Assembly: GCF_026191725.2 (NCBI RefSeq)
Contig: NZ_CP120863.1
Coordinates: 3,390,001-3,454,000, forward strand
Source: Roseibium porphyridii
GTDB lineage: Bacteria; Pseudomonadota; Alphaproteobacteria; Rhizobiales; Stappiaceae
Length of the DNA stretch: 64,000 bases
Direction: 5' to 3'
Shown: positions 1 through 8,862 of the stretch, one piece after another
Numbering within the stretch: position 1 is the stretch's first letter
Layout: every line of letters begins with the position of its first letter
The notes under the pieces: generated by a model
Databases searched by the model: none
Told to the model about the DNA's origin: nothing
The model's input: only the letters and a program-made list of their open reading frames with translations
Position numbers and translations under genes: made by a program

Positions 1-433
1 TTAGTGCAGCAGTCTTGGCCTCGGATTTTGGCAACTGTGTCAAGCCGAACATGACATTGGCGAGAATGCTCATATGCGGAAAGAGCGCATAATCCTGGAA
101 CATCAAGCCGACACCGCGTTTTTCCGGAGGGAGGAACGCAGTGTCGCCTGCAATTTCATGTCCGTTGATGAGCACCTTGCCACGGCTTTGACGTTCAACG
201 CCGGCCGCAATACGCATCAATGTGGTTTTGCCGCAGCCTGAGTGGCCGAGCAAGCACAGAATTTCCCCTGGAGCTATCGACAGGTTCATATCTCTCACCG
301 ACACGACACCGTCATAGTCGTGAGACACATTTTCAAATACGAGACCGGCTGCGATCGTCGCACCGGCCGTTCCCGGCGCGCCCCAATTCCGTGGACGGCC
401 ATTTTCAAATAGGGTTGGATCTTGTCGAGACAT
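1..433 (-). CDS. ABC transporter ATP-binding protein, FbpC/PotA-like (3' part off the left edge)
   Basis: The first 144 codons of an ABC ATPase run off the left edge of the window. The translation shows a short N-terminal extension, then a Walker A motif GHSGCGKTT near residue 76 and a Q-loop region VGLMFQDYALFPHMS. The phrase 'LFPHMSILANV' is typical of ATPases from iron(III), spermidine/putrescine or sulfate/thiamine importers. The LSGGQ signature and Walker B lie outside the window, so the substrate cannot be told. The ATG at 433-431 overlaps the scpB stop codon by one base (TGATG), so it is probably translated from the scpB message. The permease and binding-protein genes are not visible. 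In related genomes I would expect tatABC after scpB, so this neighbour may be an insertion or rearrangement (inference). Confidence 0.85.
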   Translation of the reverse strand, partial: MSRQDPTLFENGRPRNWGAPGTAGATIAAGLVFENVSHDYDGVVSVRDMNLSIAPGEILCLLGHSGCGKTTLMRIAAGVERQSRGKVLINGHEIAGDTAFLPPEKRGVGLMFQDYALFPHMSILANVMFGLTQLPKSEAKTAAL

Positions 434-1137
434 CAGGTTTCGGCGGTTTCGTCCGTATCTCCATCAAAGAGCGAACCGTCTTCAAGAGGATCTTCATCCT
501 CTGTCAATGCCGCATCATCATTTGGTGTTGGCACCATGAACGACGCGGGGACCGCGCTGTCAAGAAGCCCGGCCCCTTTGAGTTCTTCAAGTCCGGGTAG
601 ATCCTTGACATTCTCTAGGCCGAAGTGAACCAGGAATTGTTCAGTGGTGCCATATGTCACAGGCCTGCCGGGTGTACGACGGCGGCCGCGCATGCGGATC
701 CAGGTGGTTTCAAGAAGCACGTCAAGAGTACCCTTCGAGGTAGACACTCCCCGAATTTCTTCGATTTCTGCCCGCGTGACCGGTTGGTGATAGGCAATGA
801 TAGCGAGCGTTTCCAACGCAGCGCGCGAAAGCTTGCGTTGTTCCTCGACGTTTCGATGCATCAGATAGGCAAGATCCTCTGCAGTTCTGAAACACCACTT
901 TCCCGCCACACGAACCAGATTCACGCCGCGAGGTGCGTAGGTCTGCTGAAGGTCTTCCAGCAAGGACAAAACGTCAGACCCTTCCGGCAACCGGAGCGTC
1001 AACTCCTCCAGCGACAATGGTTCCGATGAGGCAAACAGCAGTGCCTCGACCATGCGAAGGCCCGCAAGATCTACCGTTGTCCCCTTCCCCTTTTGCTCCA
1101 AGGGTTCCAGATCCAGACGATCTGTTTCAGCTGCCAT
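433..1137 (-). CDS. scpB: Segregation and condensation protein B
   Basis: ScpB is a winged-helix accessory subunit (Kite family) of the SMC-ScpAB condensin, which compacts and segregates the chromosome. The 234-aa product has the family's opening motif EALLFASSEPLSLEEL near residue 31 and the second winged-helix core RAALETLAIIAYHQPVTRA near residue 103. The last ~35 residues form a strongly acidic tail after the family core. The ATG at 1137 follows a good AAGGAG ribosome-binding site 7 bases upstream and overlaps the end of scpA by 11 bases. Translation is therefore probably coupled to scpA. The SMC gene itself is not in the window. Confidence 0.95.
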   Translation of the reverse strand: MAAETDRLDLEPLEQKGKGTTVDLAGLRMVEALLFASSEPLSLEELTLRLPEGSDVLSLLEDLQQTYAPRGVNLVRVAGKWCFRTAEDLAYLMHRNVEEQRKLSRAALETLAIIAYHQPVTRAEIEEIRGVSTSKGTLDVLLETTWIRMRGRRRTPGRPVTYGTTEQFLVHFGLENVKDLPGLEELKGAGLLDSAVPASFMVPTPNDDAALTEDEDPLEDGSLFDGDTDETAET

Positions 1138-1966
1138 GCTCGGGCTCCTTGGTGACCGAGCGGATATAGACAGGCGAAAATGGTTCTCCCTGGCGGATCT
1201 CTACTTGCCCTTCGCGCACCATTTCAAGGCTGGCGGAGAATGTGCTGGCAACAATCGTCGCCCAATCCTTATTGTCGTAAAGATATTCACGCAGGTAACC
1301 GTTCAACGGCGCCCACTCGCTAATTCTGCCGACCAGCTTGGTCAGCAACTCTCTGGCTTCCTGCAATGACCAGACGGTACGCCGTAAAACCCTGACAGAC
1401 GTGACGGACTGCCGTTGTCTCTGGGTCGCGTAAGCTGACAGGAGATCATAAACCGATGCTTCCCAGATGCTGTTGTGCTGAACCGACATTGTCTCTGGTT
1501 CACCACGATGAAACACCTCTCGCCCCTGACGGCTGCGTATCATGAGCTTTTCGGAAACTTCGCGCATGGCTTCAAGCCGGCGTAGCCTAAAGGCGAGAGC
1601 AGCAGCAAGCTCTTCGCCAGTCGGCTCGTCTTCATCTCGCTGTTCCGGTAACAACAATTTGGATTTGAGGAACGCCAACCAAGCAGCCATGACAAGATAG
1701 TCCGCTGCCAGTTCAAGACGCATCCGGCGCGCTTCGGCAACAAATTCAAGATATTGCTCGACAAGTTCAAGGATCGAAATACGGGCCAGATCCACTTTTT
1801 GGGTTCGCGCCAGACCCAGCAGCAAATCGAGTGGCCCCTCAAAGCCTTCGACATCCACAACCAACTGCGGATCGGACGAGGCTCTCTCCTCGGCGGAATG
1901 GACCGAACTCAGAAGATCAAAAGATCCATCATCGGCGAGCTTTTCCGTGGTTTCCAATTCCGCCAT
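1127..1966 (-). CDS. scpA: Segregation and condensation protein A (kleisin)
   Basis: ScpA is the kleisin that bridges SMC heads and recruits ScpB. The product (279 aa) shows the conserved N-terminal block FEGPLDLLLGLARTQKVDLA followed by ISILELVEQYLEF, and a C-terminal winged-helix region with VTSVRVLRRTVWSL-type sequence. The open frame extends five codons further to a TTG that overlaps the nagZ stop. I prefer the ATG at 1966 because a GGAG lies five bases before it. The gene sits between nagZ and scpB with overlapping or touching ends, so the three genes are probably one transcript. nagZ-scpA-scpB is a common alphaproteobacterial order. Confidence 0.95.
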   Translation of the reverse strand: MAELETTEKLADDGSFDLLSSVHSAEERASSDPQLVVDVEGFEGPLDLLLGLARTQKVDLARISILELVEQYLEFVAEARRMRLELAADYLVMAAWLAFLKSKLLLPEQRDEDEPTGEELAAALAFRLRRLEAMREVSEKLMIRSRQGREVFHRGEPETMSVQHNSIWEASVYDLLSAYATQRQRQSVTSVRVLRRTVWSLQEARELLTKLVGRISEWAPLNGYLREYLYDNKDWATIVASTFSASLEMVREGQVEIRQGEPFSPVYIRSVTKEPEHGS

Positions 1967-1977
1967 TCCCGCTCCGG

Positions 1978-2997
1978 TCAAACGGCCTGCCGGCCGGTCA
2001 GTTCCAAAAACTCGTTCAAAGCTTCGTCCCGATCAAATCCGGGTTCCGGAGCTTTCAAGCCATTCAATGCTGTTTCGCACCGGGCCCGGGCATCGCCTTT
2101 CAGCTCGGGAACCGCCTTGGCCACAGCAAGCATCTCATCCATGTCTCCATTGCAATGAAGAACGATGTCACAGCCTGCTTCAATGACCTTCCGTGACCGG
2201 CTTTCATAGTCACCGCCAAGTGCTTTCATCGATAGGTCGTCGCTCATCAAACACCCATTGAAGCCAAGCTCTTTACGGATGACATCCTGAATAACCGCCG
2301 CACTCTGGGTTCCCGCTTTCGCGGCATCGATGCCTTCGTATACAATATGAGCTGTCATGCCCAATGACACGTGGGAAAGAGCTTTAAACGGGCGAAAATC
2401 CACGCTTTCCAACGCTGATTTGCTTGCTGAGACCCTTGGAAGCTCAAAATGACTGTCAACCTGTGCCCTACCGTGGCCGGGTATATGTTTTATAACGGGG
2501 AGAATACCTCCCGCGAAAGCACCCTTGACCATCTCGTTTCCAAGTTTGGTGACAATTTCGGGATCTCCTGAAATTGCCCGATCACCGATCGCGTCAACGG
2601 TCTCGGGAAAACGAATATCGAGGCACGGTAAACAACCGATCGTAATGCCGACAGCCTCAAGATCATAAGCGATCAGCCTTGCTCCAAGCCAAGCCGCTCT
2701 GGTAGCCGCCTTTTCGTTGGTCTCAAACAAGTCGCCGAAAAGTTTGGGGGCTGGATATTTCGGCCAGTGCGGGGGCTTCATGCGCTGGACGCGACCACCT
2801 TCCTGATCGATGAGAACCGGTGCCGTTTTTCTGCCCGTTGCTTCTCTGAATGCTGACGTCAAAGCGCGCACTTGATCCGGCGTTTCAATGTTTCGGGCGA
2901 ATAATATCAATCCCCAGGGGTTTTCTTTCCTGAAGAAAGACGTTTCATCTGGTGTGAGCGTCGGCCCGGAACAGCCGGAAACAAAGGCTTTGGTCAT
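1978..2997 (-). CDS. nagZ: Beta-N-acetylhexosaminidase, glycoside hydrolase family 3
   Basis: NagZ is a cytoplasmic enzyme that removes terminal GlcNAc from 1,6-anhydro-muropeptides during peptidoglycan recycling. The 339-aa product is the normal length for the single-domain bacterial enzyme. Visible family motifs are GLILFARNI near residue 29, IDQEGGRVQRM near 63, KHIPGHGRAQVDSH near 165 (the mobile His loop) and MSDDLSMKAL near 252, which contains the nucleophile Asp. The start ATG at 2997 has only a weak ribosome-binding site. The gene is first in the nagZ-scpA-scpB run. In many relatives it directly follows the SPOR-domain gene, but here about 3 kb of other genes separates them. Confidence 0.95.
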   Translation of the reverse strand: MTKAFVSGCSGPTLTPDETSFFRKENPWGLILFARNIETPDQVRALTSAFREATGRKTAPVLIDQEGGRVQRMKPPHWPKYPAPKLFGDLFETNEKAATRAAWLGARLIAYDLEAVGITIGCLPCLDIRFPETVDAIGDRAISGDPEIVTKLGNEMVKGAFAGGILPVIKHIPGHGRAQVDSHFELPRVSASKSALESVDFRPFKALSHVSLGMTAHIVYEGIDAAKAGTQSAAVIQDVIRKELGFNGCLMSDDLSMKALGGDYESRSRKVIEAGCDIVLHCNGDMDEMLAVAKAVPELKGDARARCETALNGLKAPEPGFDRDEALNEFLELTGRQAV

Positions 2998-3113
2998 GGA
3001 ACCGGATTAGCGGTCCACCTCAAGTCCGTCAAGAAAGGCTGTTAGTTGCTCTTGCACCTGATCGGCGAACTTGCAAACTGTCCCAACCCACACCGCCAAG
3101 ATTGGAGCCCCGC

Positions 3114-4127
3114 ATGCGCGCGCGACTTGATATTCCGGCCGGCCAGCTGCACCGGATTTCCCATAGATCTGAAATTCTTGGCAGCAACCGGCTTGGCGAT
3201 ACCGCAACGCGAGACATCATTGTCTATACGCCGCACGGACATGACGGGGACGGCCTGCCGCTTTTGGTGGATATCGTCGGCTTCACTGCGGGTGGCCCTG
3301 CACATGTCAACTGGAAGAACTTCGGAGAAAACGTTCCCGAACGCTTGGACAGACTCATTTTCGACGGTGCCCTCAAGCCAGTTGTCGTGGCCTTTCCAGA
3401 CTGTTTTACGCGCCTTGGAGGCAACCAGTATATCGACAGTTCAGTCATGGGACCTTGGGGCACGTGGCTAACGACAGAAATGCTGGAAGAAGTTGAAAAC
3501 CGCTTTCACTGCGGAGGTAAAGGAAAACGCGGTCTTTTCGGAAAATCTTCCGGCGGCTATGGCGCAATCATTCACGCAATGAAGTATCCGGATGTCTGGT
3601 CAGCTGCGGCCTGTCATTCGGGCGATATGGCATTCGAGCTTTGCTACCTGCCGGAAATGCCGAGCGCGCTTCGCGCAATCGCAAAAGCTGGTTCGATTGA
3701 AGCATTCGTCAAAAACTTCGAAAAAGGGCCCAAATTTCCAGGAAACGCCCTGCATGACCTGATGACGTTTGCGATGGCCGCTACCTATGATCCCGATCCA
3801 GATCCAGAAGTCTTTTGCGGCATCAGGCTACCGGTCGACCTTGAAACGTGTGAAATCATCGAGGAAAGATGGAACGCTTGGTTGAAATGGGACCCTGTCC
3901 ACATCGTTGACGAATACGCCGATGCTCTAAAGTCAATGAAGGGTCTTTGGGTCGAGTGTGGAGATATCGACCAATACAATCTCGTCTATGGGGCCCGCCG
4001 CTTTCATAGGAAGCTTGAATCTGCCGGCATTGAGCACGCTTATCATGAATTCAACGATACCCATTCGTCCATTGACTACCGTTTGGATGAAAGCTTGCCG
4101 TTCCTGGTAGACAGTCTGCTGGACTAG
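3114..4127 (+). CDS. Alpha/beta-hydrolase fold esterase (putative esterase family)
   Basis: This 337-aa protein belongs to the alpha/beta-hydrolase 'putative esterase' group that includes esterase D and antigen-85-like enzymes. The nucleophile elbow is GKSSGGYGA near residue 143 (G-x-S-x-G), and a late His candidate lies in FNDTHSSIDYR near the C-terminus. No signal peptide is evident, so it is probably cytoplasmic. The frame opens at a TTG at 3102, but GGAG at 3104-3107 sits seven bases before the ATG at 3114, which I take as the start. It is divergent from nagZ and convergent with the EamA transporter. The substrate is unknown. Confidence 0.85.
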   Translation: MRARLDIPAGQLHRISHRSEILGSNRLGDTATRDIIVYTPHGHDGDGLPLLVDIVGFTAGGPAHVNWKNFGENVPERLDRLIFDGALKPVVVAFPDCFTRLGGNQYIDSSVMGPWGTWLTTEMLEEVENRFHCGGKGKRGLFGKSSGGYGAIIHAMKYPDVWSAAACHSGDMAFELCYLPEMPSALRAIAKAGSIEAFVKNFEKGPKFPGNALHDLMTFAMAATYDPDPDPEVFCGIRLPVDLETCEIIEERWNAWLKWDPVHIVDEYADALKSMKGLWVECGDIDQYNLVYGARRFHRKLESAGIEHAYHEFNDTHSSIDYRLDESLPFLVDSLLD

Positions 4128-4150
4128 CGAACTTCGATTGCGTCACATGA

Positions 4151-5074
4151 CTACCCACCGCGTTTGATTGTAAATGACTGCGGCAGCGTCAAGATTGCGC
4201 CGCCAAATATGATCAACAACGCGCCAAGTGCTGCAATTGGTGTTGGTATCTCGCCCCAGACCGCGAAACCGAACAATGCGGACAACAGAACCGTTCCATA
4301 GTAGATCGGCGCCAACGTCGCCGCCCCAGCGCGCCTGTAGGCAGAAACATTCAGAGACTGACCAATGATCGCAAGGGGCCCCATCCAGGCGAAAAGCATG
4401 AGAGATGCCAGGGAAATTTCCTCGTACATAATCAGCCAGACAACTGGACCAGTCAGAACGCACGCAGCGAGTACGTTGACGTAGGCCAGGATTGTTACCG
4501 TGTTCTCACGTTGAGAAATAAAGCGGATAATGAGTGTCTCCAGCGCCATGAACACCGCCCCCAACAAGGCGGCTCCAACACCAGCGAGTGCAAGACCGTC
4601 ATACGTGCCCGTCACTTCCGTGGAGCGAACCACAAGCAAAGCTCCCAAGGCACAAAGTGCGCCGGCAATCCAGTGTCTTCCGGTAACGATTTCCTTCAGA
4701 ATCAGGCCAGCCAACCCGATTGCGATGATACCTTTGGTCAGTCCGATCGCCGTAGCGTCAGCCAAAGGCAGGACACTGGCGGCATAAATTGAACAACCCA
4801 ACCCACCGATACCGCAACAAGCACGCAACACATGCAGTTTCCATAATGGGCTTAAACCGCCAGTGAGCGACACCCGCTTTACAACCGACACCCCCACGAT
4901 GGTCATGGCTCCGCCAAGGTAACGTAGCCAGACTAGAACAATCACCGGAAGCAGGCCATCTGCAATCTTTCCTGCGGCAAAAATCGGCGTAAAGGCAGAC
5001 ATTCCGGCAATGGCCAATACAAATGCCAATCCCGTATGCTGTTCTCTTCGGTAGGCTGTGTGCACCGTTATCAA
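4151..5074 (-). CDS. EamA/DMT-family permease (RhaT/YdcZ-like exporter)
   Basis: The 307-aa protein is made almost entirely of hydrophobic helices and fits the ten-helix, two-EamA-repeat plan of drug/metabolite transporters. Examples are GLAFVLAIAGMSAFTPIF near the N-terminus and ALGALLIIFGGAILTLP near the C-terminus. The family commonly exports amino acids, nucleosides or other small metabolites; the substrate here cannot be told. The longest frame starts at TTG 5074. GTG at 5065, with AGGA nine bases upstream, is an equally good start. It is divergent from the LysR gene with about 125 bp between them, the classic layout in which the LysR protein controls the exporter. Confidence 0.88.
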   Translation of the reverse strand: MITVHTAYRREQHTGLAFVLAIAGMSAFTPIFAAGKIADGLLPVIVLVWLRYLGGAMTIVGVSVVKRVSLTGGLSPLWKLHVLRACCGIGGLGCSIYAASVLPLADATAIGLTKGIIAIGLAGLILKEIVTGRHWIAGALCALGALLVVRSTEVTGTYDGLALAGVGAALLGAVFMALETLIIRFISQRENTVTILAYVNVLAACVLTGPVVWLIMYEEISLASLMLFAWMGPLAIIGQSLNVSAYRRAGAATLAPIYYGTVLLSALFGFAVWGEIPTPIAALGALLIIFGGAILTLPQSFTIKRGG

Positions 5075-5149
5075 TCCTGAGCTTCTTCAAAGTTACATAA
5101 GAGATGCATCTGCAAAATGTCAGGTGCCAAATAGCCATGACGGGTATTC

Positions 5150-5175
5150 AAATATGCATCGCGTTGATGCCTGCT
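5150..5175. promoter_or_regulatory. Inverted repeat in the divergent exporter/LysR promoter (candidate LysR site)
   Basis: GCATC-N5-GATGC lies at 5156-5170, between the divergent EamA permease and the LysR gene and about 30 bp before the LysR start. LysR regulators usually bind an interrupted dyad containing T-N11-A in such intergenic regions. The dyad here is short and its symmetry does not place T and A ideally, so this is a weak candidate. Confidence 0.3.
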
Positions 5176-5198
5176 CTGCGAAACTGTATACTCATTTC

Positions 5199-6116
5199 AT
5201 GAATTGGGATGACCTTAAACTCGTTGATGCCGCAGCGCGAATGCGGTCCTTGTCAGGTGCGGCCAAAGCGCTCGATATCAGTCAGCCTCAATTGAGTCGC
5301 AGGCTCAAGTGCTTTGAGGACAGAGTGGGCGCGCGCCTTTTTGACAGAACACCGACAGGCCTTAAACCTACAGAAGCCGGGTTGCGACTGATACCGCTTG
5401 CCGAGGACATGAGGAAGAAAGCTGAGGCCGCATGCCGTATTTTGCCCGACTTGTCGGGTTCAGCTCTCAAAGTTGTGCGGGTGGCCGTTGACGAAGTTCG
5501 CGCTCGCGTGCTCACAGACAGTTTTGGTGAACTCACTGCTATGCTCGACGGTGTGGAACTTGAACTGATTTCAAGCCACCAGTCCGTCAACCATCAAAGC
5601 CGAAGCATTGAACTTCAGATCCGCAATTGTCTTCCTCAAACCGATACACTGATCGCTCGAAAAGTCGGTGAACTTGCCTATGCGGTTTATGGATCCAAAT
5701 CCTTTGTTGCAAATAATCCGTCAGCCCTTGATCCGGTGGCCTATGCATCCTGCTCCTGGCTTGGTTTCACGCCCGACGATCTTTGGTACCCGACGCATGT
5801 TCGGTGGTTAGAGGAACGCCTCGTGACAGCGCCGCTACTTCGGACCAACACCATGACAACTCTGTTGAACATGACTGTTGCCGGGGCTGGATTGTCTTTG
5901 TTGCCAGTATTTATGGGCGATGACCATCAAGATCTTGTCCGGCTTACAAAGCCGATTCCAGAACTAACGAACCCTGAGCATATCATTGTGCATCGTGATC
6001 TGCGCCGTGAGCCGGCTGTTCGCCGGGCGATTGATGCAATTGCAACGGTCTACAAATCCATGGCCTGCCGGCTAGAAGGAACCAATTACGAAACAGCGGT
6101 TGTTGCCGCAGAATAA
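5199..6116 (+). CDS. LysR-family transcriptional regulator
   Basis: The 305-aa product has a typical LysR N-terminal winged helix-turn-helix: AARMRSLSGAAKALDISQPQLSRRLK at roughly residues 9-35, followed by a LysR substrate-binding domain. The open frame begins 47 codons earlier. The ATG at 5199 gives the canonical LysR beginning (MNWDDLKLVDAA), so I chose it. The effector domain is otherwise ordinary. It is divergent from the EamA exporter, its probable target. Its TAA stop is embedded in the strong hairpin at 6116-6139. Confidence 0.9.
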   Translation: MNWDDLKLVDAAARMRSLSGAAKALDISQPQLSRRLKCFEDRVGARLFDRTPTGLKPTEAGLRLIPLAEDMRKKAEAACRILPDLSGSALKVVRVAVDEVRARVLTDSFGELTAMLDGVELELISSHQSVNHQSRSIELQIRNCLPQTDTLIARKVGELAYAVYGSKSFVANNPSALDPVAYASCSWLGFTPDDLWYPTHVRWLEERLVTAPLLRTNTMTTLLNMTVAGAGLSLLPVFMGDDHQDLVRLTKPIPELTNPEHIIVHRDLRREPAVRRAIDAIATVYKSMACRLEGTNYETAVVAAE

Positions 6117-6139
6117 AGGCCGGGTTTATGCCCGGCCTT
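6116..6139. terminator. Bidirectional hairpin between LysR and SPOR genes
   Basis: AAGGCCGGG (6116-6124), loop TTTATG, CCCGGCCTT (6131-6139) forms a perfect 9-bp GC-rich stem. It begins on the last base of the LysR stop codon and lies 36 bp beyond the convergent SPOR gene. There is no long T-run on either side, so termination strength is uncertain, but the position between converging genes supports this role. Confidence 0.65.
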
Positions 6140-6174
6140 CATTCCGATCGTCATCGTTCAAACTCTGGCTTGTT

Positions 6175-8790
6175 CTATTGCCTGCGTACGAAGCAGTCAC
6201 CGCCGGCACCCTTGAGGCTTTCACAAAGTGAAATAGCTTCTTCACGGGAGCCTGTGGGGATACGAGCGCGGTAGAAAACTCCACGGTCCTGGACATTTGC
6301 AGACACAATCACTGCATTGCGGTTTCCAAGGATGCTCGGGTACTGCCGTTGCAAGCCGGAATAGGCGTTGCTGGCAGCCTGCTCAGAACGTTGTGACGTC
6401 ACCTGAACAATGTACGTACCGGCTGGAATGCTCCCAGAATTAGTTGTTGCCGGTGCAGCTGCTGGGGTGGTCGTTGCAGGTGCTGGTGCCGCTGCGTTTT
6501 GCTGACCCAGATTAAGCGGCCCATCGTTTTGACTGGCTGGCGCAGGCGTCGTTGCTGCAGCAGGTGCGCTCGCCACTTGAACGGGCGCTGCCGGTTTCTT
6601 GCGCGGCAATACGGTTGGGACAGGCTGTGCGGGTTCGCTCACTGCTGGCGTTTCACTTCCTGCAACAATTGCAGGTGTGGCTGGTGTCGCAGCATCCGGC
6701 GCGTCCGTCTGGGTGGCTTGAGCCGGCGATGGGACAGCTGCAACCGGGGCGTCAGGAACAGATTCAGGAACTACGGGTGTTGTTGAAACAACCCTCGGAG
6801 TTTCACTGTTGGCGGTAACCGAAGGCGCAGCTGGCGCAGGTTCTGGTGCTGCGGGCTCGGGAACCACGGGCTGCTCAACTGCGGCAACAGACGGTTCTGG
6901 TGAGGCGACCGGCGGAGCCCCTGCTTCGTCACCGGATATGATTGAACCATCCGGACGCACAACGAGTGTCCGAACTCGTTTTGGAGCACCCGGCAGAAGA
7001 TCCGCATTTCCATTGGCACCGGCCGGTGCAGGCGGCAACTCAGCAGGTTGCGGGCTTTCAGGTCTCACCAATTGATCTGGGCCAGTTTCACCTGTTCCAT
7101 CAATCCGGTCATAGATAAGCTTGGCCGACTGATTGTCGGTTGGTGCCTGGCTTTGTTCCGGGTAAACCTTGAGCGGTTCCTGCAATCCACTGATAATCGG
7201 CGGTGGTCCGCTTGGCACCTGAACCGAACTTCCATCCATCAGGAAAAAGCCGGCTGCTCCCAAAACCGCAACACCGAGAATACCTCCGGCAACAAACAGT
7301 CCTCGGCGCGAACGTTCTTGCGCTTGAGGGACGGCCTGCTTTTCTGCTGCCGGATGGGGCGGCAACACGCCCTCGCCGCTGAGGCTTGGGTCACTTTCCT
7401 GCATGGCCCTTGCAACTGCGTCGAGGTCATATCCTTCAGGCGGAGGCGGGGTTTCATCATCCTCAAGACGTGGGACGGATCCGGCAGCCGCCGGCCATGT
7501 CATATCGTCAATATCTGCTGCAGACGCAGTCTCGTTGGCCGGAGCCGGTATTTCTTTCGGCGCTTCTTCGACAACAGATTGCACCTTACGTTCCGCTGGA
7601 TCAGGAAACTCAAGGTCTGCAAACAGCGCCTCAATACCCTCTGCATCGCCTTGTGGCGTAGAACCAGCAGGCCTGACAACAGGCGCAGGCTCAGTCTCTA
7701 CCGGATTTAGAGCTGCAAAAAGATCGCTTTCGTCGATCCGTGGACGCTTATTGTCGTCAATTTGCGTGCTGACGGCAGCAGTACCAAAGTCTGGCGCTTG
7801 CTGTGAGAAATTCTGCTCTGCTTCCCTCGCCGGGTTCGCAGACAGCCTGACAGAAAAATCATCCCTTGGCCGGCTGACTGCCGCAGGTGTTGCCTGCACT
7901 TCAACTTCCGGCGCAGGAGCAGGTTCCGGATCAACTGCGATTGCCTGTTCGAAATCGAGATCGCGAACTCTCGGTCTGACTGCGTCTTCGGTCTGCGAAA
8001 TCGCTTCAACGGCCGGAGCTGCGACATTTTGCGGAGGGGGCTCGATTTCTTCGGTCGCTGCTGGATAACCGGTGGCTGCCGAAGCAAAAGGCTCCGGGGT
8101 ATCATCAACGGATTGTCGGAGCGCACCGATTAGTTCGTCTTCAAGTTCCGCGGTCAGATTTTGTTCCAAATCCAATGCCACGGAGGACGTCAAAGGTGCT
8201 TGCGTCTCTGTTTCCTGGGATGCCAACGAATGGGTTGAGGGCTGCTCGAAAGTCGGCGTTTGAGGTTCGACCACACTGGGCTGAACGGGGGCCGTTCTTT
8301 CTTGCGCCGGAATGACCGACGCCACTTCTTCAGATGGTTCACTTTCAGGAACTTTGGGCCATAGGGAAGAAACATGGCCCGAAGGAGCAGCGTCAATCGG
8401 CGGCTGTTGTGCTGGTGAAAAGACAACAGGCTCGGGCGCTGCGACCTGCGAAACAGAAGCAGCGCCTAGCGGTTCTTCTGGCAGTGATTGTTCGCCACCG
8501 TGGTTCTGATTGTCTGCAACTGGCTGTACAGCCACGAAGGAGGGCTCAATGCGGCCTGAGGACTGGAGCGTCGGCACCTCTTCCTGTGGCTCCTCGGCGA
8601 ATTCGTTCAATCCTGCAAAATAGTCGGTACTACCAACACGACCACTACTCACATCTGCCCCCGATTGCTTGTTTTTCTGGACAATGCGAGCCAGTTCGAG
8701 CAGCGGATCTTCCGCAGCAGGACGCTCTGCGTCCGCACTCTGCACGGACGCATGCAAGTCTGTTCGCTTTGGTTCGTAATCTTCTGACAT
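6175..8790 (-). CDS. Large SPOR-domain membrane protein
   Basis: This 871-aa protein has three parts. A long N-terminal region (1 to ~495), rich in Pro, Glu, Ala and Ser, has no recognisable fold. A single transmembrane segment (GLFVAGGILGVAVLGAAGFF, ~496-519) follows. The periplasmic part is a second Pro/Ala-rich stretch ending in a SPOR domain (~789-871, starting GTYIVQVTSQRSEQAA). SPOR domains bind denuded septal peptidoglycan, so a role at the division site or in cell-wall maintenance is likely. The N-terminal half should be cytoplasmic. AAGG precedes the ATG at 8790. It follows argS on the same strand by 72 bp, a conserved alphaproteobacterial pairing. Confidence 0.88.
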   Translation of the reverse strand: MSEDYEPKRTDLHASVQSADAERPAAEDPLLELARIVQKNKQSGADVSSGRVGSTDYFAGLNEFAEEPQEEVPTLQSSGRIEPSFVAVQPVADNQNHGGEQSLPEEPLGAASVSQVAAPEPVVFSPAQQPPIDAAPSGHVSSLWPKVPESEPSEEVASVIPAQERTAPVQPSVVEPQTPTFEQPSTHSLASQETETQAPLTSSVALDLEQNLTAELEDELIGALRQSVDDTPEPFASAATGYPAATEEIEPPPQNVAAPAVEAISQTEDAVRPRVRDLDFEQAIAVDPEPAPAPEVEVQATPAAVSRPRDDFSVRLSANPAREAEQNFSQQAPDFGTAAVSTQIDDNKRPRIDESDLFAALNPVETEPAPVVRPAGSTPQGDAEGIEALFADLEFPDPAERKVQSVVEEAPKEIPAPANETASAADIDDMTWPAAAGSVPRLEDDETPPPPEGYDLDAVARAMQESDPSLSGEGVLPPHPAAEKQAVPQAQERSRRGLFVAGGILGVAVLGAAGFFLMDGSSVQVPSGPPPIISGLQEPLKVYPEQSQAPTDNQSAKLIYDRIDGTGETGPDQLVRPESPQPAELPPAPAGANGNADLLPGAPKRVRTLVVRPDGSIISGDEAGAPPVASPEPSVAAVEQPVVPEPAAPEPAPAAPSVTANSETPRVVSTTPVVPESVPDAPVAAVPSPAQATQTDAPDAATPATPAIVAGSETPAVSEPAQPVPTVLPRKKPAAPVQVASAPAAATTPAPASQNDGPLNLGQQNAAAPAPATTTPAAAPATTNSGSIPAGTYIVQVTSQRSEQAASNAYSGLQRQYPSILGNRNAVIVSANVQDRGVFYRARIPTGSREEAISLCESLKGAGGDCFVRRQ

Positions 8791-8862
8791 GAGCCTTACG
8801 AAAACCGGTCCAGTTCTGCCGCAGTTAAGCCAACACTATGTGTCAAGCGGCCAAGAAAGAAT

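Noticed and set aside
7403..8068. 221-codon open frame opposite the SPOR gene
   Set aside because: Low-complexity Ser/Ala/Gly shadow of the Pro/Ala/Glu-rich coding sequence.
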